A stretch of DNA of 5,377 nt from positions 1 through 5,377 of the forward strand of contig JAAWDW010000165.1 in NCBI GenBank assembly GCA_022793975.1, written 5' to 3'. Positions 1-5,296 of the stretch are shown piece after piece. The stretch is from Bacillota bacterium (GTDB taxonomy: Bacteria; Bacillota; Clostridia; Peptostreptococcales; Anaerovoracaceae). The position numbers and the translations under genes were made by a program. The notes below the pieces were generated by a model. That model was not told the origin of the DNA. It saw only the letters and a list, made by a program, of their open reading frames with translations, and ran no database searches. Every line of letters starts with the position of its first letter. Position 1 is the stretch's first letter.

Positions 1-361
1 CGGCAAGAATTTCTATATTTGTACCTTTTTCAAGGAATCCAAACGGTTCAATGCCGCTTTTCAGCACGTTCATTGCCATTTCATGATGATTTGTTGTAAA
101 AACGACACGGATATCAGCGCCGTTTTGCTTAAGTAGTGAAGTTATATCAATACCGTTAGCAAGGCTCTCACCAAAGTCAAGATCCATAAAAATGAGGTAC
201 GCGCCCGGATTGCTGCCGGTAAAAGACAGTATTTCGGCAGCGGAACTTGCAGTGCATGATACAGCTGCATTGATTTTGCCGTCACTGATTATTTTTGTTA
301 TTATCTCCTTTTCAAATGAAAGAAAAAATGAGTCGTCGTCACATAAAATAATTCTGAGCAT
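1..361 (-). CDS. AgrA/LytTR-type response regulator, receiver domain (partial, C-terminus off the left edge)
   Basis: Reading leftward from the ATG at 361-359 gives 120 open codons up to the window edge. They show a CheY-like receiver domain: an acidic pocket (C7-D8-D9-D10), a phospho-acceptor Asp at about D60 in the string FMDLDFGESLANGIDI, the switch Thr at T89/T90 (VVFTTNHHE), and the conserved Lys at K112 in GFLEKGT. The D-x-D around the acceptor, the NGID string and FLEKGT are typical of AgrA/ComE-type regulators, whose output is normally a LytTR DNA-binding domain. That part is outside the window, so the output domain is inferred. An AGGAG (complement of 370-374) lies 8 nt before this ATG. 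An in-frame ATG at 379-377 has no such site and is less likely. The partner histidine kinase is not visible. The gene diverges from everything to its right. Confidence 0.9.
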   Translation of the reverse strand, partial: MLRIILCDDDSFFLSFEKEIITKIISDGKINAAVSCTASSAAEILSFTGSNPGAYLIFMDLDFGESLANGIDITSLLKQNGADIRVVFTTNHHEMAMNVLKSGIEPFGFLEKGTNIEILA

Positions 362-417
362 ATGAATATCTCCTGGCATTCCCTTAGTGTAAGTAAATTG
401 TTTTTTTTTTTCCCTTG

Positions 418-446
418 AAATTACAACACGCTTATATTTATACCAA
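418..446 (-). promoter_or_regulatory. Possible sigma-A promoter for the response regulator
   Basis: On the minus strand a -35-like TTGGTA (446-441) and a -10-like TAATTT (423-418) are separated by 17 nt. The expected start of transcription is near 411, the first base of an 11-A run (T-run 401-411 on the plus strand). The -10 match is weak and the region is AT-rich, so this is only a candidate. It sits about 50 nt ahead of the start codon with the right polarity. Confidence 0.3.
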
Positions 447-520
447 TTATTATTATCTTTTATTTTGATTTGTAGGAAAAAGATAATTTCGGTGCAATAC
501 AAACAACATAGACATACTTT

Positions 521-550
521 ATATCTGCATTCAAAATATCTGCATTCAAA
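521..550. repeat. Perfect 15-bp tandem direct repeat
   Basis: The 15-mer atatctgcattcaaa occurs twice back to back (521-535 and 536-550) without a mismatch. It lies about 160 bp upstream of the start codon of the response regulator. LytTR-type regulators often bind pairs of direct repeats, so an operator is possible, but the 15-bp period is not a whole number of helical turns. A slippage duplication is equally likely. Confidence 0.85.
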
Positions 551-571
551 CTGTGTTTCCCAAATGCATGA

Positions 572-591
572 TTAAAAAGCATACTTTTTAA
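572..591. repeat. Small AT-rich hairpin
   Basis: TTAAAAAG (572-579) and CTTTTTAA (584-591) are perfect inverted repeats around a 4-nt CATA loop. The left part (572-583) recurs directly at 688-699, inside the next repeat structure. The stem has only one G-C pair and is unlikely to act as a terminator by itself. Confidence 0.55.
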
Positions 592-597
592 AATTAC

Positions 598-672
598 AGC
601 ATAACATTCGCATAAATCTCACTCACTGAAGGCCTGGTTTACAGTTCGCTCAATGTATACGAATGTTATGCT
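598..672. repeat. 13-bp inverted repeat with a 49-nt spacer
   Basis: AGCATAACATTCG (598-610) is exactly complementary to CGAATGTTATGCT (660-672). Past one mismatch, three more inner pairs are possible (612-614 with 656-658). The right arm overlaps by five bases a second inverted repeat (668-677 with 694-703), so on one strand the two stems are mutually exclusive. The arms could be the ends of a very small element or a switching RNA structure. No gene is visible in the spacer. Confidence 0.7.
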
Positions 673-703
673 ATGCTGATTTTATTCTTAAAAAGCATAG
701 CAT
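668..703. repeat. 10-bp inverted repeat overlapping the preceding one
   Basis: ATGCTATGCT (668-677) pairs perfectly with AGCATAGCAT (694-703) around a 16-nt AT-rich loop. The loop and right arm contain the second copy of TTAAAAAGCATA (688-699; first copy 572-583). No T-tract follows on either strand, so it is not called a terminator. Confidence 0.65.
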
Positions 704-920
704 TATATTGATTATATCACAAAATTTCGGAATTCTGCGGTGTGCGAATATGTCATTCAGGCAAAAAAGGCAAAGTTCGGGCAAGCGGTTTATATTATAT
801 GAAAATGTCGTATATGGAAATGCGGGGCATATGTCTGCATTATGCGGCATATTTTAAAAAAGAAATTATCGGGCTGCGGCATAAATATATAAACATAAAA
901 GAGAGGAAAAGCATAACTAT

Positions 921-1361
921 ATGGGTAAAAGTAAATGTAAATGCGGGCTTAAGTGTATCTTGCTGTTTTTAGTCGGGGCATGTGTGTATTACAACGCTGA
1001 GATTTGCTTCCGGGGGTACAGCCATTGGACTATGGCGCTGCTGGGCGGCGCGCTGTTTCTTGCTATAGGCAATATAAACGAAAAAAACGCTGCATCCAAA
1101 AATATGCCGCTCCCGTTTCAAGGCTTGCTTGCAGCCGCGTTCATCACGGCGAGTGAACTTGCGGCAGGTATAATCCTGAATGTGTGGCTCGATCTTAATA
1201 TCTGGGATTATTCAGATCTGCCGTTTAATTTTCTCGGTCAGATATGTCTGCGGTTCAGTCTTATCTGGATTGCTGTCGGTATCATAGCGGTAGTGCTTGA
1301 TGACTATCTGCGGTATCTGCTGTTTGATGAAGAAAAACCAAAGTACAGAATAATTAGTTAA
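921..1361 (+). CDS. Small membrane protein, putative ABC-transporter type IV (CmpB/DUF1113-like) family
   Basis: This is a 146-residue integral membrane protein with about four hydrophobic segments (roughly 11-26, 36-50, 67-90 and 106-126). Three strings match the clostridial family annotated as 'putative ABC transporter permease' (ABC_trans_CmpB): EICFRGYSHWTM at 27-38, an E79-xxx-G83 pair in the third segment, and WDYSDLPFN followed by GQICL at 95-110. The family name rests on weak homology; the substrate and biochemical role are unknown, and no ATPase partner is encoded nearby. The ATG at 921 follows a GAGAGG (901-906) at a long 14-nt spacing; no better in-frame start was seen. The pan promoter begins ten bases after its stop, so the gene is probably transcribed separately from the pan operon. 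The first ten residues are basic and Cys-rich (C6, C8, C12), without a clear signal-peptidase site. Confidence 0.8.
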   Translation: MGKSKCKCGLKCILLFLVGACVYYNAEICFRGYSHWTMALLGGALFLAIGNINEKNAASKNMPLPFQGLLAAAFITASELAAGIILNVWLDLNIWDYSDLPFNFLGQICLRFSLIWIAVGIIAVVLDDYLRYLLFDEEKPKYRIIS

Positions 1362-1370
1362 AAATTTAAC

Positions 1371-1399
1371 TTTACAAATTTGCGGTGCGGTTGTATAAT
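1371..1399 (+). promoter_or_regulatory. Sigma-A promoter of the pan operon
   Basis: TTTACA (1371-1376) and a perfect TATAAT (1394-1399) are separated by exactly 17 nt, a near-consensus housekeeping promoter. Transcription should start around 1404-1407, right at the base of the first leader hairpin and about 120 nt ahead of the first pan gene. It begins ten bases past the stop of the upstream membrane-protein gene. Confidence 0.85.
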
Positions 1400-1403
1400 T
1401 ACG

Positions 1404-1433
1404 GCGGATGGTATTCTGGCGAAACCGTACCGC
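1404..1433 (+). ncRNA. pan RNA motif, first hairpin
   Basis: The predicted leader begins with a hairpin: 1404-1407 pair with 1430-1433 (GCGG/CCGC), 1408-1412 with 1424-1428 (AUGGU/ACCGU, one U-G pair) and 1414-1416 with 1421-1423 (UUC/GAA), with a UGGC loop at 1417-1420. This leaves two single bulged adenines, A1429 on the 3' side and A1413 on the 5' side, separated by five base pairs. A stem with two conserved bulged A residues, often in two copies, upstream of pantothenate genes is how the published pan motif is described. The assignment comes from manual folding and context, not a covariance search. The motif's ligand and mechanism are unproven as far as I know. Confidence 0.75.
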
Positions 1434-1470
1434 GTGCTTAATATTTTATTCATACTTGTCTTATCAAAGG

Positions 1471-1505
1471 GCAAAACCCGAATCGCGGGGCGAACGGGAT
1501 TTTGC
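1471..1505 (+). ncRNA. pan RNA motif, second hairpin
   Basis: The second leader hairpin pairs 1471-1476 with 1500-1505 (GCAAAA/UUUUGC) and 1477-1480 with 1495-1498 (CCCG/CGGG). A short cap follows, 1483-1485 with 1491-1493 (UCG/CGA). A1499 is bulged on the 3' side and A1481 (or A1482) on the 5' side, the same geometry as the first hairpin about 40 nt upstream. An A/U-rich linker (1434-1470) joins the two. The stem ends 12 nt before the strong Shine-Dalgarno AAGGAGG (1518-1524). It could therefore influence translation of the first gene, although the Shine-Dalgarno itself is not in the stem. No terminator-like U-tract follows. Confidence 0.75.
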
Positions 1506-1517
1506 GGCAGAAATGAG

Positions 1518-1524
1518 AAGGAGG
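1518..1524 (+). promoter_or_regulatory. Strong Shine-Dalgarno deciding the start of the first pan gene
   Basis: AAGGAGG is fully complementary to the 16S rRNA tail. Two adjacent in-frame ATGs follow. The one at 1526 is only 1 nt from this site, while the one at 1529 is 4 nt away. The second is closer to usual spacing and is preferred, though either is possible. Confidence 0.8.
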
Positions 1525-1528
1525 TATG

Positions 1529-2434
1529 ATGAATAATACGAAAGAATTATCCAAGTTATCCATAGGATTTATTGGCGCGGGCAGAGTCGGTTTTACTCTT
1601 GCCCGCTATTTTTATGAAAAAAATCTCATAATATCGGGATTTTACAGCAGGTCTTGCGAAAGTGCTCGCGAAGCGGCGGAATTCACGCGTAGCAAGGCTT
1701 TCTGCGAAATTAAAGAACTCGTAGCGGCAAGTGATGTCATATTCATAACGACACCCGACTCTGCGATTTACGAAGTTTATTTACAGCTTAAAGAATGCGG
1801 ACTTAAGGATAAAATATTATGCCATGCAAGCGGTGCTTTGTCGGCTCAGGTTTTTGACGGAATAGAGACCGAGGGCGCATACGGTTATTCGGTACATCCT
1901 ATATTTGCGGTAAGCGACAAGAAAAATTCTTATAAGGAAATCGGAAGAGCTTATTTTACTGTCGAGGGCAGCAGCCAAAAAATGACGATAATTGAAGCGC
2001 TTTTCGCGAAGCTCGGCAACAGTTATCAGGTCATAAGTGAGGCAAACAAAGCTCAATATCACGCCTCACTTGTAATGGCGAGTAATCTTGTTATTGGTCT
2101 GTACCATATGGCGGCAAGACTGCTCTGCACATGTGGATTTTCCGAAGAAACAGCGCAGGAAGCGCTGAAGCCGCTGTTTCTCAACAATGCGGAAAATCTG
2201 TGCAGTATGGGCTGTGAAGCGGCGCTTACGGGACCAGTTGACAGAAATGATACGGGAACGGTGAAGAAGCATCTTGACGCGCTTGCGGATGGTGCGGACA
2301 CGATAGATGCGGTCTATAAACTTTTGTCAAGAGAGCTTGTAAAGGTGGCGGAAGAAAAATATCCGCAGCGTGATTACAGTGAGCTTGCAGGTTTGCTCAC
2401 AGATGTGTTAGGAAAGATGCAGAATAAAAAATGA
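1529..2434 (+). CDS. panG: Rossmann-like/DUF2520 oxidoreductase, probable PanG-type ketopantoate reductase
   Basis: This 301-residue cytosolic protein (302 if the ATG at 1526 is used) has an N-terminal NAD(P)-binding Rossmann fold: IGFIGAGRVG with GxGxxG at residues 16-21, then YSRS at 39-42, where a Ser-Arg after the second strand suggests NADPH. DVIFITTPD (69-77), CHASGAL (98-104) and the YSVHPIFAVSD string (H123-P124) follow; these are hallmarks of the Rossmann-like plus DUF2520 family (COG5495 type). The C-terminal half is helical, as in 6-phosphogluconate-dehydrogenase-like dimerisation domains. It is the first gene of an operon with panB, panC and panD, which otherwise lacks the ketopantoate reductase step. 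PanG, an alternative ketopantoate reductase described from Francisella with clostridial homologues, is to my knowledge of this kind. The reaction (ketopantoate + NADPH to pantoate) is therefore inferred from context and family. It is clearly not classical PanE. The gap to panB is 34 nt. Confidence 0.85.
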   Translation: MNNTKELSKLSIGFIGAGRVGFTLARYFYEKNLIISGFYSRSCESAREAAEFTRSKAFCEIKELVAASDVIFITTPDSAIYEVYLQLKECGLKDKILCHASGALSAQVFDGIETEGAYGYSVHPIFAVSDKKNSYKEIGRAYFTVEGSSQKMTIIEALFAKLGNSYQVISEANKAQYHASLVMASNLVIGLYHMAARLLCTCGFSEETAQEALKPLFLNNAENLCSMGCEAALTGPVDRNDTGTVKKHLDALADGADTIDAVYKLLSRELVKVAEEKYPQRDYSELAGLLTDVLGKMQNKK

Positions 2435-2468
2435 ACGAAAGTAAAGAACAAGGAGCAGGGAAAATAAA

Positions 2469-3296
2469 ATGAAAAATACAGTTTTAACATTTGCCAAGGC
2501 AAAGGAAGAGGGCGTAAAGCTTTCGATGCTTACATCATATGATTATTCGATGGCAAGACTTGTGGACGAGGCAGGCATAAATTCTATTCTCGTGGGAGAT
2601 TCACTCGGAAACGTAATGCTCGGCTATGAGGATACGACGCCCGTAACTATGGAAGATATGATTCACCACACGGCGGCAGTTGCACGCGGGGCAAAAAATG
2701 CGCTTATCGTTGGTGATATGCCGTTTATGTCGTATCAGACATCGGTGTATGATGCTGTTGTCAACGCAGGCAGACTTATAAAAGAAGGACATGCAAACGC
2801 AGTCAAGCTCGAAGGCGGCAAAGAAGTATGTCCGCAGATAAAAGCAATCGTCGACGCGGGAATTCCCGTATGCGCTCATATCGGACTCACACCGCAGTCG
2901 ATAAACGCTTTCGGCGGTCATAAAGTGCAGGGAAAGAGCGAAGAAGCGGCGAAAAAGCTTATTGAAGATGCACTTGCGGTACAGGCAGCGGGGGCTTTTG
3001 CGGTCGTAATCGAAGCAGTACCGGCAAAGCTGGCGGCTCTCATCACAAGCAAGCTTGATATTGTAACTATCGGCATCGGCGCCGGAGCGGGCTGCGACGG
3101 TCAGGTGCTTGTATATCAGGATATGCTGGGAATGTTCTCGGATTTTTCTCCGAAATTCGTCAGAAGATACGCTGAAATAGGCGATATAATGAGAGCAGCG
3201 TTTAAAAAGTACGATGAAGAAGTGAAAGCGGGTGTATTCCCTGCGGAAGAACACGGATATAAAATCGACGATGATGTAATCGCAAGGCTTTACTAA
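2469..3296 (+). CDS. panB: 3-methyl-2-oxobutanoate hydroxymethyltransferase (ketopantoate hydroxymethyltransferase)
   Basis: PanB transfers a hydroxymethyl group from 5,10-methylene-tetrahydrofolate to 2-ketoisovalerate, giving ketopantoate, the first committed step of pantoate synthesis. The 275 residues match the usual length and form a single (beta/alpha)8 barrel. Visible family signatures are LTSYDYSMARL near 21-31, VGDSLGNVMLG with D44-S45, VGDMPF with D83, VKLEGG with K113 and E115, AHIGLTPQS with H137, and VIEAVP with E182. D44, D83 and E115 correspond to the metal ligands and E182 to the proposed catalytic base of E. coli PanB. GIGAG at 202-206 is also present. The start is supported by an AGGG (2457-2460) 8 nt upstream, with AAGGAG at 2450-2455 further out. 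All key residues are intact. A long antisense open frame (2601-3254) lies on the other strand and is treated as a coding shadow. Confidence 0.98.
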   Translation: MKNTVLTFAKAKEEGVKLSMLTSYDYSMARLVDEAGINSILVGDSLGNVMLGYEDTTPVTMEDMIHHTAAVARGAKNALIVGDMPFMSYQTSVYDAVVNAGRLIKEGHANAVKLEGGKEVCPQIKAIVDAGIPVCAHIGLTPQSINAFGGHKVQGKSEEAAKKLIEDALAVQAAGAFAVVIEAVPAKLAALITSKLDIVTIGIGAGAGCDGQVLVYQDMLGMFSDFSPKFVRRYAEIGDIMRAAFKKYDEEVKAGVFPAEEHGYKIDDDVIARLY

Positions 3297-3337
3297 CTAT
3301 AGCATTTTGCAAAATACATAAAACGAAAGGCAAAAAA

Positions 3338-4189
3338 ATGATAAAAGTTGTACACACAATCAAAGAAGTGAGAGAACAGGTAAAGGCGTGGAGGACCGAA
3401 GGGCTTTCCGTGGGTCTTGTGCCAACGATGGGATTTCTTCATGAGGGTCATAAGAGCCTGATAGACAGCTCTGTAAAAGATAATGACAGAACAGTTGTGA
3501 GCGTATTTGTAAATCCGATGCAGTTCGGACCATCGGAAGATCTTGCAAATTATCCGCGGGATCTTGATGCGGATGCGGAACTCTGCGCATCGGCAGGCGC
3601 AGACCTTATATTTAACCCGGAGCCTGAAGAAATGTATGCAGACGGTTTTTGCTCATTTGTGGATATGATAGGACCAACGGCGGAACTCTGCGGAAAGAGC
3701 AGGCCTATTCATTTCCGCGGTGTATGCACGGTAGTCAGCAAACTCTTCAATATCGTACAGCCCGACAGAGCGTATTTCGGACAAAAAGATGCTCAGCAGC
3801 TTGCCGTAATAAAGCGCATGGTCACAGACCTTAATATCCCTGTGGAGATTATCGGCTGCCCGATTATCCGCGAGGCAGACGGGCTTGCCAAGAGCTCACG
3901 CAATACTTACCTTAATGAAGAGGAAAGAAAAGCGGCACTCATACTCAGCAAGACGATTTTTATGGGACAGGAACTTGTAAAAAACGGGCTTACCGATGCG
4001 GCAGAACTCATCAGCAGGATGAAAGAGAATATAGAAACGGAGCCGCTTGCTAAGATAGATTATGTAGATGTTGTAAATTTTGATGATGTTTCAAGGAAAG
4101 ATACAATCGGTGATAATACACTTGTTGCAATGGCCGTTTATGTAGGAAAGGCGAGACTTCTCGATAATTTTATTATAGAAAAGAAATAG
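3338..4189 (+). CDS. panC: Pantothenate synthetase (pantoate--beta-alanine ligase)
   Basis: PanC joins pantoate and beta-alanine using ATP through a pantoyl-adenylate intermediate, the last step of pantothenate synthesis, in the cytosol. The 283 residues match the normal length. The nucleotidyl-transferase signature PTMGFLHEGHKSL is at 29-41 with the HxGH at H35/H38. It is followed by VSVFVNPMQFGP (54-65), FRGVCTVVSKLF (126-137), YFGQKDAQQ (146-154) and the KSSRN loop (185-189), the equivalent of the KMSKS motif that closes over ATP. An AAAGG at 3326-3330 lies 7 nt before the ATG. The 41-nt gap from panB contains a 12-bp palindrome (ATTTTGCAAAAT, 3304-3315) but no terminator. The TAG stop lies within the Shine-Dalgarno of panD, so the two genes are tightly coupled. 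Confidence 0.98.
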   Translation: MIKVVHTIKEVREQVKAWRTEGLSVGLVPTMGFLHEGHKSLIDSSVKDNDRTVVSVFVNPMQFGPSEDLANYPRDLDADAELCASAGADLIFNPEPEEMYADGFCSFVDMIGPTAELCGKSRPIHFRGVCTVVSKLFNIVQPDRAYFGQKDAQQLAVIKRMVTDLNIPVEIIGCPIIREADGLAKSSRNTYLNEEERKAALILSKTIFMGQELVKNGLTDAAELISRMKENIETEPLAKIDYVDVVNFDDVSRKDTIGDNTLVAMAVYVGKARLLDNFIIEKK

Positions 4190-4200
4190 GAGTAAAAAAT

Positions 4201-4593
4201 ATGCTTGTTAATATGCTTAAAGGAAAAATTCACCGTGCGACAGTAGTTCAGGCGGAGCTTGATTATGTGGGCAGCATTACGGTAGATGAAGATCTGCTTG
4301 ATGCATCTGGTATCCGCGAGTATGAACTCGTGCAGATTGTCGACATCAATAACGGAAACAGATTTGAAACTTATACTATAGCAGGGGAGCGCGGAAGTGG
4401 CATGATATGCTTAAACGGCGCCGCGGCAAGGCAGGTACAGGTGAATGATAAAATAATCATTATGTGCTATGCGCAGATGGACGAAAATGAAGCAGCACAG
4501 CATCTGCCGAAAGTTGTGTTTGTAGATGATAAAAATAAGATAGAGAGAACAACCAGATATGAAAAACACGGCTTATTAAAAGATATGATTTAA
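4201..4593 (+). CDS. panD: Aspartate 1-decarboxylase (proenzyme)
   Basis: PanD decarboxylates L-aspartate to beta-alanine, the second substrate of PanC. It is made as a 130-residue proenzyme that self-cleaves between G24 and S25 (YVGSIT); the new N-terminal serine becomes the catalytic pyruvoyl group. Other expected residues line up with E. coli PanD numbering: K9 and H11 (KGKIHRATV), R54, T57 and Y58 (NRFETYTI), ERGSG at 63-67 and the NGAAA loop at 72-76. The length is normal and nothing is missing. AGGAG (4188-4192), which overlaps the panC stop codon, sits 8 nt before the ATG, suggesting translational coupling. Bacteria with this enzyme need the maturation factor PanZ only in some gammaproteobacteria; none is seen here. 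No clear intrinsic terminator follows. Confidence 0.98.
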   Translation: MLVNMLKGKIHRATVVQAELDYVGSITVDEDLLDASGIREYELVQIVDINNGNRFETYTIAGERGSGMICLNGAAARQVQVNDKIIIMCYAQMDENEAAQHLPKVVFVDDKNKIERTTRYEKHGLLKDMI

Positions 4594-4598
4594 ATTTC

Positions 4599-4640
4599 TT
4601 GCTTAAAATACTGCGTTTTGGTATAATATTATGATATAAT
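4599..4640 (+). promoter_or_regulatory. Tandem sigma-A promoters of asnS
   Basis: TTGCTT (4599-4604) and a perfect TATAAT (4622-4627) are 17 nt apart. A second TATAAT (4635-4640) is preceded by TGA, giving an extended -10 (TGnTATAAT), but has no clear -35. Starts would fall near 4634 and 4647, leaving leaders of roughly 125-138 nt before asnS. The first -35 begins six bases after the panD stop. Confidence 0.75.
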
Positions 4641-4763
4641 AGTTGCCACTGTTTAAAACGGCGTTGCCGTAAGGAAGCAACTATTGCAGCACAAATTTCA
4701 TTATGAAAAGCGCTTAAATATGTAAATTTGTGCTATAAAACAAGATAAAAGCAGTGGAAAGGA
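4639..4763 (+). promoter_or_regulatory. Structured leader of asnS, mechanism unknown
   Basis: Three inverted repeats fill the leader. ATAGTTGC (4639-4646) pairs with GCAACTAT (4677-4684) and encloses a small hairpin ACGGC/GCCGT (4658-4662 with 4666-4670). An 11-bp stem follows: 4688-4698 (AGCACAAATTT) with 4724-4734. CCACTG (4646-4651) can instead pair with CAGTGG (4752-4757), immediately before the Shine-Dalgarno AAAGGA (4758-4763); that pairing conflicts with the first stem. No U-tract is present, so these are not intrinsic terminators. I looked for the T-box consensus usual for Firmicutes synthetase leaders and did not find it. An RNA control element is inferred only. Confidence 0.45.
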
Positions 4764-4771
4764 AGAAAGTT

Positions 4772-5296
4772 ATGAAAGATATTCTCTTAAAAGAGCTTTT
4801 CAGGAATACGGATGCGTATGCGGACAAAGAAGTGGTGATAAGAGGCTGGGTAAGGAATAACAGAAGCTCAAATAAATTCGGATTTATCGAACTCAACGAC
4901 GGATCGTTCTTCAAGTCCGTGCAGGTCGTTTACGAGGAAGAATTCATAAATAATTTCGAGGAAATTTCCAAGGCTTATGTAGCAACGGCACTGCTTGTAA
5001 AAGGAATGCTTGTGCTTACGCCGGGCGCAAAGCAGCCGTTTGAAATAAAGGCATCGGAAATTACGATAGAGGCAGGCTCGACACCTGATTATCCTCTGCA
5101 GCCGAAGCGCCATTCGATGGAATTTTTGCGCGAAATAGCGCATTTAAGACCGAGGAGCAATACCTTTGCCGCGGTATTCAGAGTAAGGTCGCTTGTAGCA
5201 TATGCAATTCATAAGTTCTTTCAGGAGAAAGGATTTGTGTATGTGCATACACCTATAATAACGGGCAGCGACTGCGAGGGTGCGGGAGAAATGTTC
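4772..5296 (+). CDS. asnS: Asparaginyl-tRNA synthetase (N-terminal part; homology stops at a chimeric junction)
   Basis: AsnRS is a class IIb aminoacyl-tRNA synthetase that charges tRNA-Asn with asparagine in the cytosol. The first 175 codons are typical: an N-terminal OB-fold anticodon-binding domain (IRGWVRNNRSSNKFGFIELN, 23-42, to about residue 100), HLRPR at 124-128, and class II motif 1 around 136-164 with its proline P161, then GSDCEGAGEMF (165-175). The usual continuation (RVTTLD-like, then the catalytic domain to about 460 residues) is missing. After F175 the frame stays open to the window edge for 27 more codons but is no longer AsnRS-like; that stretch reads as kdpA on the other strand. 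An AAAGGA (4758-4763) lies 8 nt before the ATG. The break is probably an assembly or cloning chimera rather than a real truncation, because a broken asnS would leave no evident source of Asn-tRNA here. Confidence 0.93.

Larger units (their letters stand above)
362..920. other. Repeat-rich AT-rich intergenic region without a convincing gene
   Basis: About 560 bases separate the divergent regulator gene from the membrane-protein gene. Short open frames occur at 663-857 and 742-972 on the plus strand, but they have no good ribosome binding site or recognisable protein features, and one overlaps the real gene start at 921 in another frame, so they are not called. I see no tRNA, rRNA or CRISPR structure and no strong plus-strand promoter. 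The region holds an 11-T run (401-411), a 15-bp tandem duplication (521-550), a small hairpin (572-591), two overlapping inverted repeats (598-672 and 668-703), a 12-bp direct repeat (572-583 and 688-699) and three copies of a TGCGG(GG)CAT motif (821-830, 843-850, 875-882). These may be regulatory or the remains of a small mobile element. Confidence 0.6.

Noticed and set aside
601..669. Arms resembling a loxP-like recombination site (ATAACATTCGCATA ... TATACGAATGTTAT)
   Set aside because: The likeness to loxP arms is only partial, and the spacer is over 40 nt instead of about 8, so a tyrosine-recombinase core site is not supported. The spacer is also short for an invertible promoter and holds no clear promoter.
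663..972. Two short plus-strand open frames (663-857 and 742-972) in the intergenic region
   Set aside because: Neither has a credible ribosome binding site or recognisable protein pattern. The first starts inside an inverted repeat, and the second runs into the supported gene at 921 in a different frame.
1356..1371. AGTTAAA/TTTAACT inverted repeat at the end of the membrane-protein gene as a terminator
   Set aside because: It has only a 2-nt loop, almost no G-C pairs and no T-tract, and it runs into the -35 box of the pan promoter.
2601..3254. 217-codon open frame on the minus strand inside panB
   Set aside because: It lies entirely antisense to an intact, well-conserved panB. Its translation is rich in Arg, Cys, Tyr and Phe without domain features, as expected for a shadow of GC-biased coding sequence.
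4688..4734. 11-bp inverted repeat as an intrinsic terminator of the pan operon
   Set aside because: No T-tract follows on either strand and the stem is AT-rich. It also lies downstream of the asnS promoters, so a leader structure fits better.
4639..4771. T-box riboswitch for asnS
   Set aside because: The conserved T-box sequence and a specifier stem are not found, and the leader is shorter than typical T-boxes.
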